Source: Bifidobacterium mizhiense (GTDB taxonomy: Bacteria > Actinomycetota > Actinomycetes > Actinomycetales > Bifidobacteriaceae). From it: 64,000 nt of DNA. The notes beneath the pieces were generated by a model, which was not told where the DNA came from, searched no databases, and saw only the letters and a program-made list of their open reading frames with translations. Positions 1 through 9,355 of the stretch are shown here, piece by piece. A program made the position numbers and the translations under genes. The stretch's first letter is position 1, and each line of letters starts with the position of its first letter. The DNA lies in NCBI RefSeq assembly GCF_020884755.1, contig NZ_BPWE01000001.1, positions 496,001 to 560,000 on the forward strand, written 5' to 3'.

Positions 1-39
1 GTCGGTTCACCATGACTGGAATCCATCAGGCCCGACGGC

Positions 40-543
40 TCAGCGGTCGGCTTCATCCGCATCCTCAGCTGCAGACTCATTAGGAGCAGAGTCCGAACCA
101 TCGGCCTCTTCCTTGTCGTCATGGCGGTATGGATCGGGGTCGCCAGCATAGCTGGCATTGACCCGGGCCTTGGCCATGGCCTCGTCCCGGTGACGGGCTG
201 CAGTCAGCACATCCTCGATCTCGGTCGCCTCGGCAGGCACCTCATCATAGATGAAGCGCAGCGTAGGTGTCAGCCGCAGACCAGCCCGGGCACCGACCAG
301 GGTACGCAGCCGACCGGAGGCCTGCCGCAGGGCTTGCTGGGCGCGTTTGCGTTCCCCAGCCTCATGACCGGACCTACCCAGCTGGGTCCAGTAGATTTTG
401 GCTATCTGCAGGTCGTTGGTGACCCGAACCTCAGTGACGGTGACCCCTGCCAGGCGCTTGTCGTGCATCTGGGACTCCAGCGCAGAAGCCACGACCCGTT
501 GTATCAGGGCCGCTATGCGTACAGCGCGGGGATTTCCAGCCAT
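40..543 (-). CDS. rbfA: Ribosome-binding factor A
   Basis: RbfA is a small KH-like protein that binds the 30S subunit during late 16S rRNA processing and cold adaptation. The product starts MAGNPRAVRIAALIQRVVASALE, the usual RbfA opening, and contains the family segment around LAGVTVTEVRVTNDLQIAKIYWTQLG. The frame is open upstream, but I place the start at the second of two adjacent ATG codons because an AAAGGA ribosome site lies six bases before it. The product is 167 residues; the last 40 or so are acidic and probably disordered. It follows infB on the same strand, the standard nusA-infB-rbfA order. The 39 bases beyond its stop are too short to assign; truB would be expected there. Confidence 0.93.
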   Translation of the reverse strand: MAGNPRAVRIAALIQRVVASALESQMHDKRLAGVTVTEVRVTNDLQIAKIYWTQLGRSGHEAGERKRAQQALRQASGRLRTLVGARAGLRLTPTLRFIYDEVPAEATEIEDVLTAARHRDEAMAKARVNASYAGDPDPYRHDDKEEADGSDSAPNESAAEDADEADR

Positions 544-592
544 CATGATTCCTTTCTCGAACCGTCTATGACCAATCGTCGCATTCATGGAC

Positions 593-659
593 ATCCGCCC
601 CGGCCAGGGAGTACCCAGACCGGGGCGGATCGCCACAGATCCTCCGACATGTAGTCGGA
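593..659 (-). other. Tandem hairpins between infB and rbfA
   Basis: Two perfect inverted repeats fill the spacer between infB and rbfA. The first pairs 593-603 with 620-630 (11 bp, GC-rich); the second pairs 643-648 with 654-659. Neither is followed by a T run on the minus strand, so they look more like mRNA-stabilising or processing hairpins than an intrinsic terminator. Confidence 0.5.
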
Positions 660-672
660 AGGTCGACAGGCT

Positions 673-3441
673 CTACTTGCGCTCCACTTCCTGCATCTCG
701 TAGGTCTCGATGATGTCGCCCACCTCGATGTCGTTGAAGGAGCCCAGGTTGATACCAGCCTCGTAGCCCTCGGACACCTCGTTGACATCGTCCTTGAACC
801 GGCGCAGGGAGGAGATCTCCAGGTCGTTGATGGTGACCACCCCGTTGCGGGCGATGCGAGCCTTGGTGCCCCGCTTGACGGTGCCGTCCTGAACCATGAC
901 ACCCGCGATGTTGCCGAACTTGGAGGAACGGAAGATCTCGCGGATCTCGGAGTGGGAGGTGGTGACCTCCTCGTACTCCGGCTTGAGCATGCCCTTGAGC
1001 GCAGCCTCGATGTCCTCGATGGCGTTGTAGATGACCGAGTAGTACTTGATCTCCACACCCTCGCGGTCGGCCAGATCCTGGACCTGCCGGTTGGGCCTGA
1101 CGTTGAAGCCGATGATAACGGCCTTGTCGACCGTGGCCAGGTTGACATCGTTCTGGGTAATGGCGCCCACGCCCCGGTGGATGACCTGGATCCCGACCTC
1201 GTCGGAGACCTCGATCTTCATCAGGGAGTCCTCCAGGGCCTCGACCGAGCCGGAGGAATCGCCCTTGATGACGATGTTGAGCATGTCCACCTCGGACTTG
1301 GCGAACTGCTCCTTCAGGCTCTCCAGAGAGACCACCTTGCGGCGCTTGGCCAGCTGAGCGGCACGGGCAGAGGCCTCGCGCTTCTCGGCGATCTGTCGAG
1401 CGGTACGATCGTCGGGCGCAACCAGGAAGAGGTCGCCGGCAGTGGGCACCGAGGTAAGCCCCAGCACCTGGACAGGTGTGGAAGGACCGGCGGCATCCAT
1501 CTGCCGACCGTTCTCGTCGAGCATGGCGCGCACACGGCCGTAGGCCGATCCAGCCACGATGGCATCGCCCACGTGCAGGGTCCCCTGCTGGACCAGCACG
1601 GTGGCTACTGCTCCACGGCCCTTGTCCAGACGGGCCTCGACCGTGGCGCCTCGAGCGTCCATGTCGGGGTTGGCCCGAAGGTCAAGGTCAGCGTCGGCAG
1701 TCAACAGGACGGCCTCCAGGAGCTTGTCCACGTTGGTGCCCAGCTTGGCGGAGATGTCGACGAACATGGTGTCGCCGCCGTACTCTTCGGATACCAGACC
1801 GAACTCGGTCAACTGACCGCGCACCTTCTGGGGATTGGCTCCCTCGACATCGATCTTGTTGACAGCCACCACGATGGGTACATGAGCAGCCTGGGCGTGA
1901 TTGATGGCCTCAACGGTCTGAGGCATGACGCCGTCGTCTGCGGCCACCACCAGGATGGCCACATCGGTCAGCTCAGCACCACGGGCACGCATAGCCGTAA
2001 AGGCCTCGTGGCCAGGGGTATCCAGGAAGGTGATCTTGCGATCCTCCCCGTCCAGGGTGACCGTGGCCTGGTAGGCACCGATACGCTGGGTGATGCCACC
2101 GGCCTCCTGGGTGGTCGTATTGGTCTTGCGGATGGTGTCCAGCAGACGGGTCTTGCCGTGGTCGACGTGGCCCATGACCGTAACTACCGGAGGCCTGGGC
2201 TGCAGGTTCGCGTCATCCTGGCCCTCACGTTCTTCGTCCAGGTTGATGTCGAACTGCTGAAGAAGCTCCTTGTCCTCCTCCTCGGCTGAAACGATGCGGA
2301 TCTTCCATCCGATCTCGTCGCCCAGGATTTGGAAGGTGGCCTCATCCAGGGACTGGGTGGCCGTGGCCATCTCGCCAAGGTGGAAGAGCACCGTAACCAG
2401 GGCGGCGGGATTGACGTTGATCTTGTCGGCCAGATCGGCCAGGGTGGCGCCCTGACGCAACTGGACAGTACGACCGTTGCCTGCAGGGATGCGCACGCCG
2501 CCGATGACGGGTGCCTTCATCTCCTGGAATTCATGCCTCTTGGCCATCCGATTCTTGCGGGCCTTGGAGGACTTGCCTCCCTGGCGACCGAAGGCTCCAG
2601 CAGCGCCGCCACGACCGCGACCGCCACGGCCTGAACCGCCGCGGAAACCGCCTGAGGGTGCCGATGAAGCGCCACCGAAACGGCCGCCGCCCTGATGCGT
2701 CTGCTGACCGGGACGGCTATGGCCCCACTGCCCTGGACGGGCGCCCTGCCCGGAACGGCCACCACGACCGTTGCGGAACCCGCCCCGGCCCCTGCGGGAG
2801 TCGTTGACGGTGGGCCTGGCCATGGGGTGTGGCCTGGGGATGTCTGAAGGCATAGGGGCCTTCATCCCCTGCTTGCGGCTGAAAGGATTGTTGCCTGGAC
2901 GAGGCGTGGACGCTCCCGGCCGTGCGCCATGACGCGCTGCTGCAGCGTTGGATCCGCCGGGGCGACCATTGTTGCGCGACCCCTGAGGGCCGGGCCTACC
3001 CATGGCTGAAGGCTTGGGCCCACGGGACTGATTGCGCTGCCCATGCTCATTGCGGTTGCCCTGAGGGGCACCGGGCTTGGGGAAGTGACCACCGGGACGC
3101 TGCTGACCCCGTGGGGCGTCGCCACCCGCCGAGGGCCGACGGTCCTGTCCGGGCTTGGGCGCAGACATGGATTTCTGAGTGCCACCGGACTGCGGGCGGC
3201 CATGCTGACCCTGGCTGCTTCCATGATTGGGACTGCCGGGACGTGCATTTCGTGCAGCGGCCTGACCGGCGTCACCCTGTCCCTTCTGAGGGAAAGCGTT
3301 CTTGAGTCGACGAACCACTGGGGCCTCAACAGTAGAGGATGCGGACTTGACGAACTCGCCCATGTCCTTCAATTTCGCCAGAACAGTCTTGCTGTCTACG
3401 CCAAATTCCTTGGCCAGCTCATACACGCGTGCTTTGGGCAC
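673..3441 (-). CDS. infB: Translation initiation factor IF-2
   Basis: IF-2 is the GTPase that delivers initiator tRNA to the 30S subunit and promotes 50S joining. The 922-residue product has the N-terminal IF2-N helix motif ([26 protein letters not shown]), then about 250 residues rich in Gly, Arg, Pro and Gln, a second IF2-N region, and the G domain. The P-loop GHVDHGKT lies near residue 424, followed by DTPGHEAF and NKID; the C-terminal domains complete a normal IF-2. The start is GTG, preceded by GGAG. The long low-complexity N-terminal region is typical of high-GC Actinobacteria. It sits between nusA and rbfA, but no ylxR-like gene is seen between nusA and infB. Confidence 0.97.
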   Translation of the reverse strand: MPKARVYELAKEFGVDSKTVLAKLKDMGEFVKSASSTVEAPVVRRLKNAFPQKGQGDAGQAAARNARPGSPNHGSSQGQHGRPQSGGTQKSMSAPKPGQDRRPSAGGDAPRGQQRPGGHFPKPGAPQGNRNEHGQRNQSRGPKPSAMGRPGPQGSRNNGRPGGSNAAAARHGARPGASTPRPGNNPFSRKQGMKAPMPSDIPRPHPMARPTVNDSRRGRGGFRNGRGGRSGQGARPGQWGHSRPGQQTHQGGGRFGGASSAPSGGFRGGSGRGGRGRGGAAGAFGRQGGKSSKARKNRMAKRHEFQEMKAPVIGGVRIPAGNGRTVQLRQGATLADLADKINVNPAALVTVLFHLGEMATATQSLDEATFQILGDEIGWKIRIVSAEEEDKELLQQFDINLDEEREGQDDANLQPRPPVVTVMGHVDHGKTRLLDTIRKTNTTTQEAGGITQRIGAYQATVTLDGEDRKITFLDTPGHEAFTAMRARGAELTDVAILVVAADDGVMPQTVEAINHAQAAHVPIVVAVNKIDVEGANPQKVRGQLTEFGLVSEEYGGDTMFVDISAKLGTNVDKLLEAVLLTADADLDLRANPDMDARGATVEARLDKGRGAVATVLVQQGTLHVGDAIVAGSAYGRVRAMLDENGRQMDAAGPSTPVQVLGLTSVPTAGDLFLVAPDDRTARQIAEKREASARAAQLAKRRKVVSLESLKEQFAKSEVDMLNIVIKGDSSGSVEALEDSLMKIEVSDEVGIQVIHRGVGAITQNDVNLATVDKAVIIGFNVRPNRQVQDLADREGVEIKYYSVIYNAIEDIEAALKGMLKPEYEEVTTSHSEIREIFRSSKFGNIAGVMVQDGTVKRGTKARIARNGVVTINDLEISSLRRFKDDVNEVSEGYEAGINLGSFNDIEVGDIIETYEMQEVERK

Positions 3442-3624
3442 TTACTTTCTCCTTACCGGACCGCGCATATGACCGGCGCGATCACTCTTTGATGACGGCG
3501 AACATATCCTGTCTCATCGTGCGACCATGATCGTGTTACCTCGTCTCTGTGCCGGGGCCGACGGCATGAACCACCGGACTCGGGATACCGGATCCAGCAT
3601 ACTCGCGTCGTCGGATGTTTGCTC

Positions 3625-4683
3625 TCAGGCGTCTTCACCAGCAGCCGAAGTCGATTGCGCCTGCAGCTCACGCAATTTTTGCTGGTGGGCCTCCTCGGAC
3701 TCGATGCCGATCTTCCAGCCGGTCAACTTGGCGGCCAGACGGGCGTTCTGGCCCTCTTTGCCGATGGCCAGGGAGAGCTGGGCGTCCTTGATAAAGGCAA
3801 TGGCCGTGCGGTTGGACTCGCTGACGATCTGCACCTGGCGGACCACGGCCGGGGACAGGGCCGCCGCTACGAATTCAGCAGGATCCTTGGACCAGTCCAC
3901 AATGTCGATCTTCTCGGGTCCCAGATTCTCCATGACGGCACGGACGCGAGCGCCAGCCGGACCGATCAGCGCACCCTTGGGATTGACCCCCTTGGTGTTG
4001 GCACGGACCGCGATCTTGGTCCTGGCCCCGGCCTCACGAGCGATGGCCATGATGGAGACTGCGCCGGAGACCAGCTCAGGCACCTCCCGCTCAAAGAGGC
4101 GACGGACCAGCTCCGGGTGGGAACGCGACACGATGATTTCCGGCCCCTTGAGCCCACGGGAGACATTGACCACGTAGACGCGAATCCGCTGGCCGTGCCG
4201 GTAATGCTCTCCAGGCACCTGCTCGCGGCGGGGCAGAATGGCTTCGACATTGTCTACGGCCACATGCACATTGCCTGGATCGCTGGCATCCTGCTGCACG
4301 ACTCCGGTGATCAGATGGCCCTTCTGACCCGAGAAAGCTCCGAAGACACGCTCGTCATCAGCCTGGCGGAAGAGCTGGCGGATGACCTGGCGGGCCGTGG
4401 AGGCCGCCAACCGATCGAAGTCCTTCGGTGTGTCGTCATATTCCTCGCCCAGGTCATGTCCCGGTTCAGGCTCTTCTGGCGTGGGCTCCCGAGCGATTTC
4501 GTCCTGTGCCCAAATGGTAAAAGTCCCCGCACGTTCGTCCAGCTCCACCCGTGCGTGCTTGGCTGCGTGAGGCGACTTCTGGTAGGCCAGAAGAAGGGCC
4601 TCGCTCAATGCTTGATCCAAGGTCTCGGCATCAATCCCTTGTTCGTGTGCCAGCTGATGAATTTCAGCCAGGTCCAGTTCCAT
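3625..4683 (-). CDS. nusA: Transcription termination/antitermination factor NusA
   Basis: NusA binds RNA polymerase and nascent RNA and modulates pausing, termination and antitermination. The 352-residue product has the N-terminal polymerase-binding domain (MELDLAEIHQLAHEQGIDAETLDQAL), an S1-like region around HYRHGQRIRVYVVNVSRGLKGPEI, and tandem KH domains (GARTKIAVRANTKGVNPKGALIGPAGARVRAVMENL, then AIGKEGQNARLAAKLTGWKIGIES). It lacks the extra C-terminal acidic repeats of enterobacterial NusA, as in other Gram-positives. The usual upstream partner rimP is absent; the neighbour is a divergent lipoprotein gene, so nusA must have its own promoter in the 70-base spacer. Confidence 0.96.
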   Translation of the reverse strand: MELDLAEIHQLAHEQGIDAETLDQALSEALLLAYQKSPHAAKHARVELDERAGTFTIWAQDEIAREPTPEEPEPGHDLGEEYDDTPKDFDRLAASTARQVIRQLFRQADDERVFGAFSGQKGHLITGVVQQDASDPGNVHVAVDNVEAILPRREQVPGEHYRHGQRIRVYVVNVSRGLKGPEIIVSRSHPELVRRLFEREVPELVSGAVSIMAIAREAGARTKIAVRANTKGVNPKGALIGPAGARVRAVMENLGPEKIDIVDWSKDPAEFVAAALSPAVVRQVQIVSESNRTAIAFIKDAQLSLAIGKEGQNARLAAKLTGWKIGIESEEAHQQKLRELQAQSTSAAGEDA

Positions 4684-4823
4684 GTCAAGACCTCCTATGA
4701 AGTTATTCAGACTGCGCTTCTTTTAGTCTGCAATGCCTACTATTCTAGCCTTTCATGCAGACACAGCCGGTTCCTGAATACCACGGGTGGGCGAGTCGTC
4801 GGCCAGCGATCCTGGCACGACGG

Positions 4824-5639
4824 ATGAGAGCCGGTATCGGCGTGCTTCTGCTGGCCGTCACCATTTCAGGATGCGCATCCTCAGCGGTGCATGTCAGTCA
4901 GCACGACCCCGACAATCTCCGCCCCACAGCCTGCGAGCAGGCGTGGACGCAAGCCAGGCAGTCGGAGCGGGTTCAGCAGGATCAGGCAGACAGCCGGGCC
5001 CAGGCCTGGGTCCAAGCGGCCCGCGAGTGCCCTGCTCGCCTGGACGAAGCTACGGTACACGCAGCCCAGGCTTTGACGGCCTCCCAGGACGACGCACAGG
5101 TAAATCGCCAAAAGGCTACGCTCAGGCTGGTCCAGGCTGCACAGCGGTTGGATCCGCTGGCCAAGGCGCTGCCCACCGAATTAGCCGATCAAGCCATCAC
5201 CGGCGAAGACCGTTCCGGATTCGAACTCTCGGTCCTTGCGGCCCGCAAGACGGATGCTGCATGGATGCTGACCTTAGCCGATGCACACACTACTGCGGCG
5301 CAGATTCTGGTCGGTCACACCAAGCACGATCCCCGGCAGGGGGTCTATCCCACCACTGATCTGCTGGCGCACCCTGACGAGTGCACCGATCCCGCCAACG
5401 GAATACAGGCCCCCACTCCTGCCCTGATCGAGATGGATACGGCCCGGACCCTTCTGGCCGTGGGGAGAAAACTGAACGGATCCTCAGGCACGATACGAAC
5501 TGATGTCAACCAGAACGCGAAAAGCCGCCAGGAGGCCACATTTGCCCTGGTTGACATGATCGTAGCCCACTTGTCCATGGCCATGAACCTTGGCTACCCG
5601 ACCACTTCGTCAACCCTGCTGCAGACACCAAAGCGCTGA
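4824..5639 (+). CDS. Putative lipoprotein of unknown function
   Basis: The frame is open from 4755, but residues from 4824 form a textbook lipoprotein signal: MRAGIGVLLLAVTISGC, with Cys17 as the lipidation site (I-S-G-C lipobox). I therefore choose 4824, although the ribosome site is weak. The mature part, about 255 residues, is rich in Ala, Gln, Asp and Arg and looks largely helical. It has two or three cysteines (ACEQAW, ARECPARL, PDECTDP) that could form disulfides outside the membrane. I recognise no family. It is divergent from nusA, stands alone, and occupies the place where rimP would be expected. Likely membrane-anchored on the outer face; function unknown. Confidence 0.75.
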   Translation: MRAGIGVLLLAVTISGCASSAVHVSQHDPDNLRPTACEQAWTQARQSERVQQDQADSRAQAWVQAARECPARLDEATVHAAQALTASQDDAQVNRQKATLRLVQAAQRLDPLAKALPTELADQAITGEDRSGFELSVLAARKTDAAWMLTLADAHTTAAQILVGHTKHDPRQGVYPTTDLLAHPDECTDPANGIQAPTPALIEMDTARTLLAVGRKLNGSSGTIRTDVNQNAKSRQEATFALVDMIVAHLSMAMNLGYPTTSSTLLQTPKR

Positions 5640-5837
5640 CTTCCAAGACGGATCAGCCGCCCGCAGGCCGCTCTGATCGCACCCTCAGGTTTCCTCATCC
5701 GCATATACGAACAAGCCCTGCCAATGCGTGCTCAAGACCTGATCAAACATGAAGATCAATCGCCAAGCACAATAGATTAACCATCACTTACCGTAGATTT
5801 CACGAAACTTTGCGGGTGGCGTTAAAGGTTCAGGCAG

Positions 5838-5846
5838 TGATACTAT
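5838..5846 (+). promoter_or_regulatory. Extended -10 promoter of candidate small RNA
   Basis: The sequence TGATACTAT is an extended -10 element (TGn followed by TACTAT). No good -35 is needed for this class and only a weak one (GTTAAA at 5821) is visible. No gene lies downstream on the plus strand, which suggests a non-coding transcript starting near 5853. Confidence 0.45.
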
Positions 5847-5852
5847 AGAACG

Positions 5853-5962
5853 TGTTCCACAGGAGCATTCCATAGGAACGCGGGGGGTATGAACCCGTGC
5901 AATGCAGGAGGCGACCGGGTGCTGGCCATCGCATCGCCTTCTGCATTGGGCGGTCTTTTTTC
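5853..5962 (+). ncRNA. Candidate small structured RNA (about 110 nt)
   Basis: A transcript from the extended -10 element would run about 110 bases. It could form a short 5' hairpin (GTTCC 5854-5858 with GGAAC near 5875-5879) and a 14-bp stem with one wobble position (5900-5913 with 5934-5947, 20-base loop). The run GGTCTTTTTTC at 5952-5961 follows and resembles an intrinsic terminator tail. It lacks the conserved GGTCAGG/AGGAAGCAG core of SRP RNA and is too short for tmRNA or RNase P. Family unknown; expression is inferred only. Confidence 0.4.
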
Positions 5963-6071
5963 ATTTGCTCAACTCGAAGCTCAGAGCCGTGTCGGGCTGC
6001 TTGTGGTATTACGCGAACATACGACTCGACCGGCAAACCGACAGCCTTTATACGGATGCAGCCCTCCTTGT

Positions 6072-8492
6072 TCAATCTGCTGACAGAACCAGACGCCCGT
6101 TCCGGGAAGCCTTACCCTCGCCCACACCTAGGCAACCGGTGAATTCCCGACCATCGGAGGAAGTGATGGTTACTGCGTTTCCTGAGCGTTCCGCCTGGAA
6201 GACAAGGCTGCTTCCATCTTCCTCGGTTACCGTCGCACTGGCTCTTCCATCGTGAGCCAGGAAGACTGAGACCGTAGAATCGGTTCCATAGGCATATTCT
6301 GTTGAGTCCTGTCCCGGGCGAGTGACCAAAACAGTGCCATCACGCACCCAGAGCGGAACCGTGTCGAAGCCATGCTTTTCGTGCATCCACTGGCCGGACT
6401 GTCGGCAGTCCACCTGCCGGCCTGTGAACCAATCCGTCCATACCCCCTGGGGCAGGTAGTATTCCACATCACCCGTGTAGGAAAAAACCGGCGCCACCAA
6501 AAGCGATGGTCCCAGCATGTACTGGCGGTCGCAATCCAGTGCCGTTCTGTCGTCAGGAAACTCCATGAACATGGAACGCATGACCGGGATCCCCCGCTCA
6601 TGTGCACCAAGTCCGACCTGGTAGAGGTAGGGCATCATGGATATCTTCAACCTGGTGAACTTTCGCAGCACACTCACTGCGGTCTGCTCAGGAGGATTGA
6701 CCACTCCCCTGCGCTGATCCTCCTCATCGAAGAGCCAGGGAACCCGGTAGACAGTGGAGCCATGCAGCCTGGAGTGAGAGGAGAGCAGACCGAATGCTAT
6801 CCAGCGTTTGTAAACGGCAGGGTCGGGTCTTGCTCCCTCAAAACCGCCGATATCGTGGCTCCAGAAACCAAAACCGGAACTTACCAACGACAGGCCAGCC
6901 CGCAAGGTCTGCGCCATGCCGTTGAAGGTGGACTCGCAGTCACCGCCCCAGTGAACAGGTTGCTGCTGGCCTCCCACCGTGGCAGATCGGGCATACAGGC
7001 AAGCCTGCCCTTTTCCGTAGACCTCTTCGATGGCCTTGAAGACGGTCTGATTGTACAGTTGCGTATACCAGTTATGCATGCTCGCGGGATCCGAACCGTC
7101 GAACCAGACCACATCGGCAGGGATGCGCTCGCCGAAATCGGTCTTGATGGCATCTACGCCCTGCTTGAGAAGATGCTTGACGTTCTCTTTGAACCACTTG
7201 CATGCGTCTGGATTAGTGAAATCCACCAACCCCATGCCAGCCTGCCAAAGATCGGTCTGCCATATGTCTCCATTGGGCTTGCGAACCAAGTAGCCCTTGT
7301 CTGCAGCCTGGTCAAAGAGGACACTTTCCTGCCCGATATATGGATTGATCCAGGCGCACACGTGCAGCCCCTTCTCCCGGTGGAGGCGCCCCAGGGTCCC
7401 CTCTATGTCAGGGAAGAAGCGTCGATCCCATTGGAAGTCTGTCCAGTGGAATTCCCTCATCCAATAGCAGTCGTAGTGAAAGACGCTCAGGGGAATATGC
7501 CGTTGAGCCATGCCATCGATCATGGAGGTCACGGTCTCCTCGTCATATTTCGTGGTGAAGGATGTGGTCAGCCAGAGCCCATACGACCAGGCGGGGACCT
7601 TGGCCGGACGACCCACCAATGCCGTGTATCGCTCCAGGATTCGTTCAGGGTTCGGACCGGCGATCAGATAGAAATCCAGAACTTCCCCGGGCACACTGAA
7701 CTGCACGGTCTCCGTGTTTTCTGTGGCCACTTCGAAGGAGACATGCCCGCGGTTGTTGACCAGTACACCGTAGCCCTTGCTGGTCATATAGAAGGGAATG
7801 TCCTTATACCCTTGTTCGCTGGCTGTGCCGCCATCTTCGTTCCAGATGTCTATGCTCTGCCCGTTCTTCAGATAGGGGCCAAATCTTTCGCCGAAGCCGT
7901 AGACCCTCTCCCCGACTGTCAGCCCAAGTTGCATGGCAGTGAAGACCGGAGACTCATCATAAGCTCTGGCCGTGGGCGCGACGCCGAACTCACCCACCGG
8001 TTGCGTACTTACGGCGGCGTCGGGAGCCAGAGCGAACCTTGCCAAAGACTTGCCCCTGGCATGGGTGAGTTCCTTGCCCTCGCAGGCAAAGGCCATGTCG
8101 AAAACAGGACCCTTGGTCATGGTCAGGCTCAGATTGCCCGAGGTCAGAGTCACCGAAGCCCCATCCTCTCCGACCTCGCCGTCGCCAGCGCCTTGAGCGG
8201 TAGCCTTGACGAATCCGGAATCAGGATCCTGCTCGTGCACAGGGAAGCCCGGACAGGTCCTGGTCCCCTTCCAATGGGTTGCCTGCACCCGGATGACCCC
8301 TTCAGCCGGCGAGGTGGCATGGATCCGGAAGGTCGGCAGGTTCAGAGTGTCGGCCCTGCCGGTCACGACCCTGGTCGTAGCCAGGACATCGATGCTCCTC
8401 CCATCAGGTCCTACCGATAATTCATAGGGAGAACGTGCGTAGAGAGCCTCGACGCCGGGCCGGGTCAGCCAATATCCATTGGTGAACTTCAT
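6072..8492 (-). CDS. GH31 alpha-xylosidase (YicI-like)
   Basis: This 806-residue glycoside hydrolase family 31 enzyme most resembles YicI-type alpha-xylosidases, which release xylose from the non-reducing end of xyloglucan fragments such as isoprimeverose. The order is an N-terminal beta-sandwich, a TIM barrel, and C-terminal beta domains. The nucleophile is Asp452 in IKTDFGERIP and the likely acid/base is Asp518 in VHWGGDCES. The YicI-specific stretches HYDCYWMREF, WFDGSDPASMHN and GFGFWSHDIGGFEG are all present; the Cys342 after HYD matches the position linked to xylose preference. No signal peptide is seen, so it is cytoplasmic. The start is one base from the permease stop, with AGGAG inside that gene, so it is the last gene of the sugar operon. 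Plain alpha-glucosidase activity is the alternative. Confidence 0.9.
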   Translation of the reverse strand: MKFTNGYWLTRPGVEALYARSPYELSVGPDGRSIDVLATTRVVTGRADTLNLPTFRIHATSPAEGVIRVQATHWKGTRTCPGFPVHEQDPDSGFVKATAQGAGDGEVGEDGASVTLTSGNLSLTMTKGPVFDMAFACEGKELTHARGKSLARFALAPDAAVSTQPVGEFGVAPTARAYDESPVFTAMQLGLTVGERVYGFGERFGPYLKNGQSIDIWNEDGGTASEQGYKDIPFYMTSKGYGVLVNNRGHVSFEVATENTETVQFSVPGEVLDFYLIAGPNPERILERYTALVGRPAKVPAWSYGLWLTTSFTTKYDEETVTSMIDGMAQRHIPLSVFHYDCYWMREFHWTDFQWDRRFFPDIEGTLGRLHREKGLHVCAWINPYIGQESVLFDQAADKGYLVRKPNGDIWQTDLWQAGMGLVDFTNPDACKWFKENVKHLLKQGVDAIKTDFGERIPADVVWFDGSDPASMHNWYTQLYNQTVFKAIEEVYGKGQACLYARSATVGGQQQPVHWGGDCESTFNGMAQTLRAGLSLVSSGFGFWSHDIGGFEGARPDPAVYKRWIAFGLLSSHSRLHGSTVYRVPWLFDEEDQRRGVVNPPEQTAVSVLRKFTRLKISMMPYLYQVGLGAHERGIPVMRSMFMEFPDDRTALDCDRQYMLGPSLLVAPVFSYTGDVEYYLPQGVWTDWFTGRQVDCRQSGQWMHEKHGFDTVPLWVRDGTVLVTRPGQDSTEYAYGTDSTVSVFLAHDGRASATVTEEDGSSLVFQAERSGNAVTITSSDGREFTGCLGVGEGKASRNGRLVLSAD

Positions 8493-8493
8493 G

Positions 8494-9351
8494 TTATTTC
8501 ACAGCTCCTGTAGTAATGCCCTTGGAAAGGGTTCTTTGGAAGATCAGATAGAAGATCAGCGTAGGTACGATGCTGATCAGCGAGGCCGCAGCCGTGGTGG
8601 TCACATCCATCAACCTGTCTCCGGTCAGCGACGCGATAGCAATGGGCACCGTCTGCTTGGAATTATCGATCAGGAAGGCCATGGGAATCATGTACTCATT
8701 CCAGGTCCAGATGAAGAAGAAGACCAGCATGACGCTCAGCGTGGGCTTGGAGATGGGGAAGACAATGTCTTTGAGAATCCTCCACCGGCTGGCCCCGTCG
8801 ATTGTGGCAGCTTCCAAAATGGCCTTGGGGAAGGTTCCGTAGACGCTGGAGAGAAGATAGGTGCCGAACGCGCTCTGAATGACTGTGAATATGATGACGA
8901 TCGACCATTGTGAGTTGTATAGGCCCATGGCCTTGAACATGATATAGAGCGGATAGAGCAGAGCTTCCTGCGGCATCATGTTGGCCAGCATAATCAGCAG
9001 GACGATCCAGCGCCTGCCCTTGACGCGGCCGATGCCCAGAGCGAAGGAGTTGAGCACCGACAGCCCGACAGCCAGAAATGACACCAGTGCACAAATCCAT
9101 ACGCTGTTCCAGACTTTCTGGGGGAATCGAACTCTGGTCCAGAATTTCACCAGTCCAACGGCGCTGAATTCGTGCGGCCAGGAAAGAGGACCTGAGGCGT
9201 TGTAGTCCGCCGTGGTTTTGAAGGCGTTCAGCAGAAGAACAAAAAACGGAAAGAGCATGATCAGTCCGCCGACGATCAGCAAGGCCAGAATCAGCCAATC
9301 TCCTGTCGTCCGATTCTTCCGTGCCTTGGGAATCTTGCTTACAGCTGTCAT
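8494..9351 (-). CDS. Sugar ABC transporter permease (MalG-like)
   Basis: Inner-membrane permease of a carbohydrate-uptake ABC importer of the CUT1 type. The 285 residues hold about six membrane segments, starting with LILALLIVGGLIMLFPFFVLLL. The ATPase-docking EAA loop is EAATIDGASRWRILKDIVFP, residues 180-199. It lies four bases after the first permease, with AGGAG overlapping that stop region. The locus has no ATPase gene; as in other Gram-positive CUT1 loci a shared MsiK-type ATPase elsewhere would energise it. Substrate inferred from the adjacent alpha-xylosidase. Confidence 0.92.
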   Translation of the reverse strand: MTAVSKIPKARKNRTTGDWLILALLIVGGLIMLFPFFVLLLNAFKTTADYNASGPLSWPHEFSAVGLVKFWTRVRFPQKVWNSVWICALVSFLAVGLSVLNSFALGIGRVKGRRWIVLLIMLANMMPQEALLYPLYIMFKAMGLYNSQWSIVIIFTVIQSAFGTYLLSSVYGTFPKAILEAATIDGASRWRILKDIVFPISKPTLSVMLVFFFIWTWNEYMIPMAFLIDNSKQTVPIAIASLTGDRLMDVTTTAAASLISIVPTLIFYLIFQRTLSKGITTGAVK

Positions 9352-9355
9352 GATG

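Larger units (their letters stand above)
5640..6071. other. Intergenic region without a convincing protein gene
   Basis: This 432-base stretch separates the plus-strand lipoprotein from the minus-strand alpha-xylosidase, so both neighbours end here. Bases 5640-5835 and 5965-6071 show nothing I can name. The centre holds an extended -10 promoter and a strong hairpin with a T tract on the plus strand, listed separately as a candidate small RNA. Short open frames here look like noise. Confidence 0.7.

Noticed and set aside
1-30. Start of truB
   Set aside because: Two short possible starts exist, but 30 bases are too few to support any call.
952-2289. A 445-residue plus-strand frame opposite infB
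   Set aside because: Antisense shadow of the IF-2 G domain in GC-rich DNA.
3453-3671. ylxR between nusA and infB
   Set aside because: The only frame there lacks the YlxR motif and overlaps nusA; treated as non-coding.
5853-5962. SRP (4.5S) RNA
   Set aside because: The invariant GGTCAGG and AGGAAGCAG loop sequences are missing.
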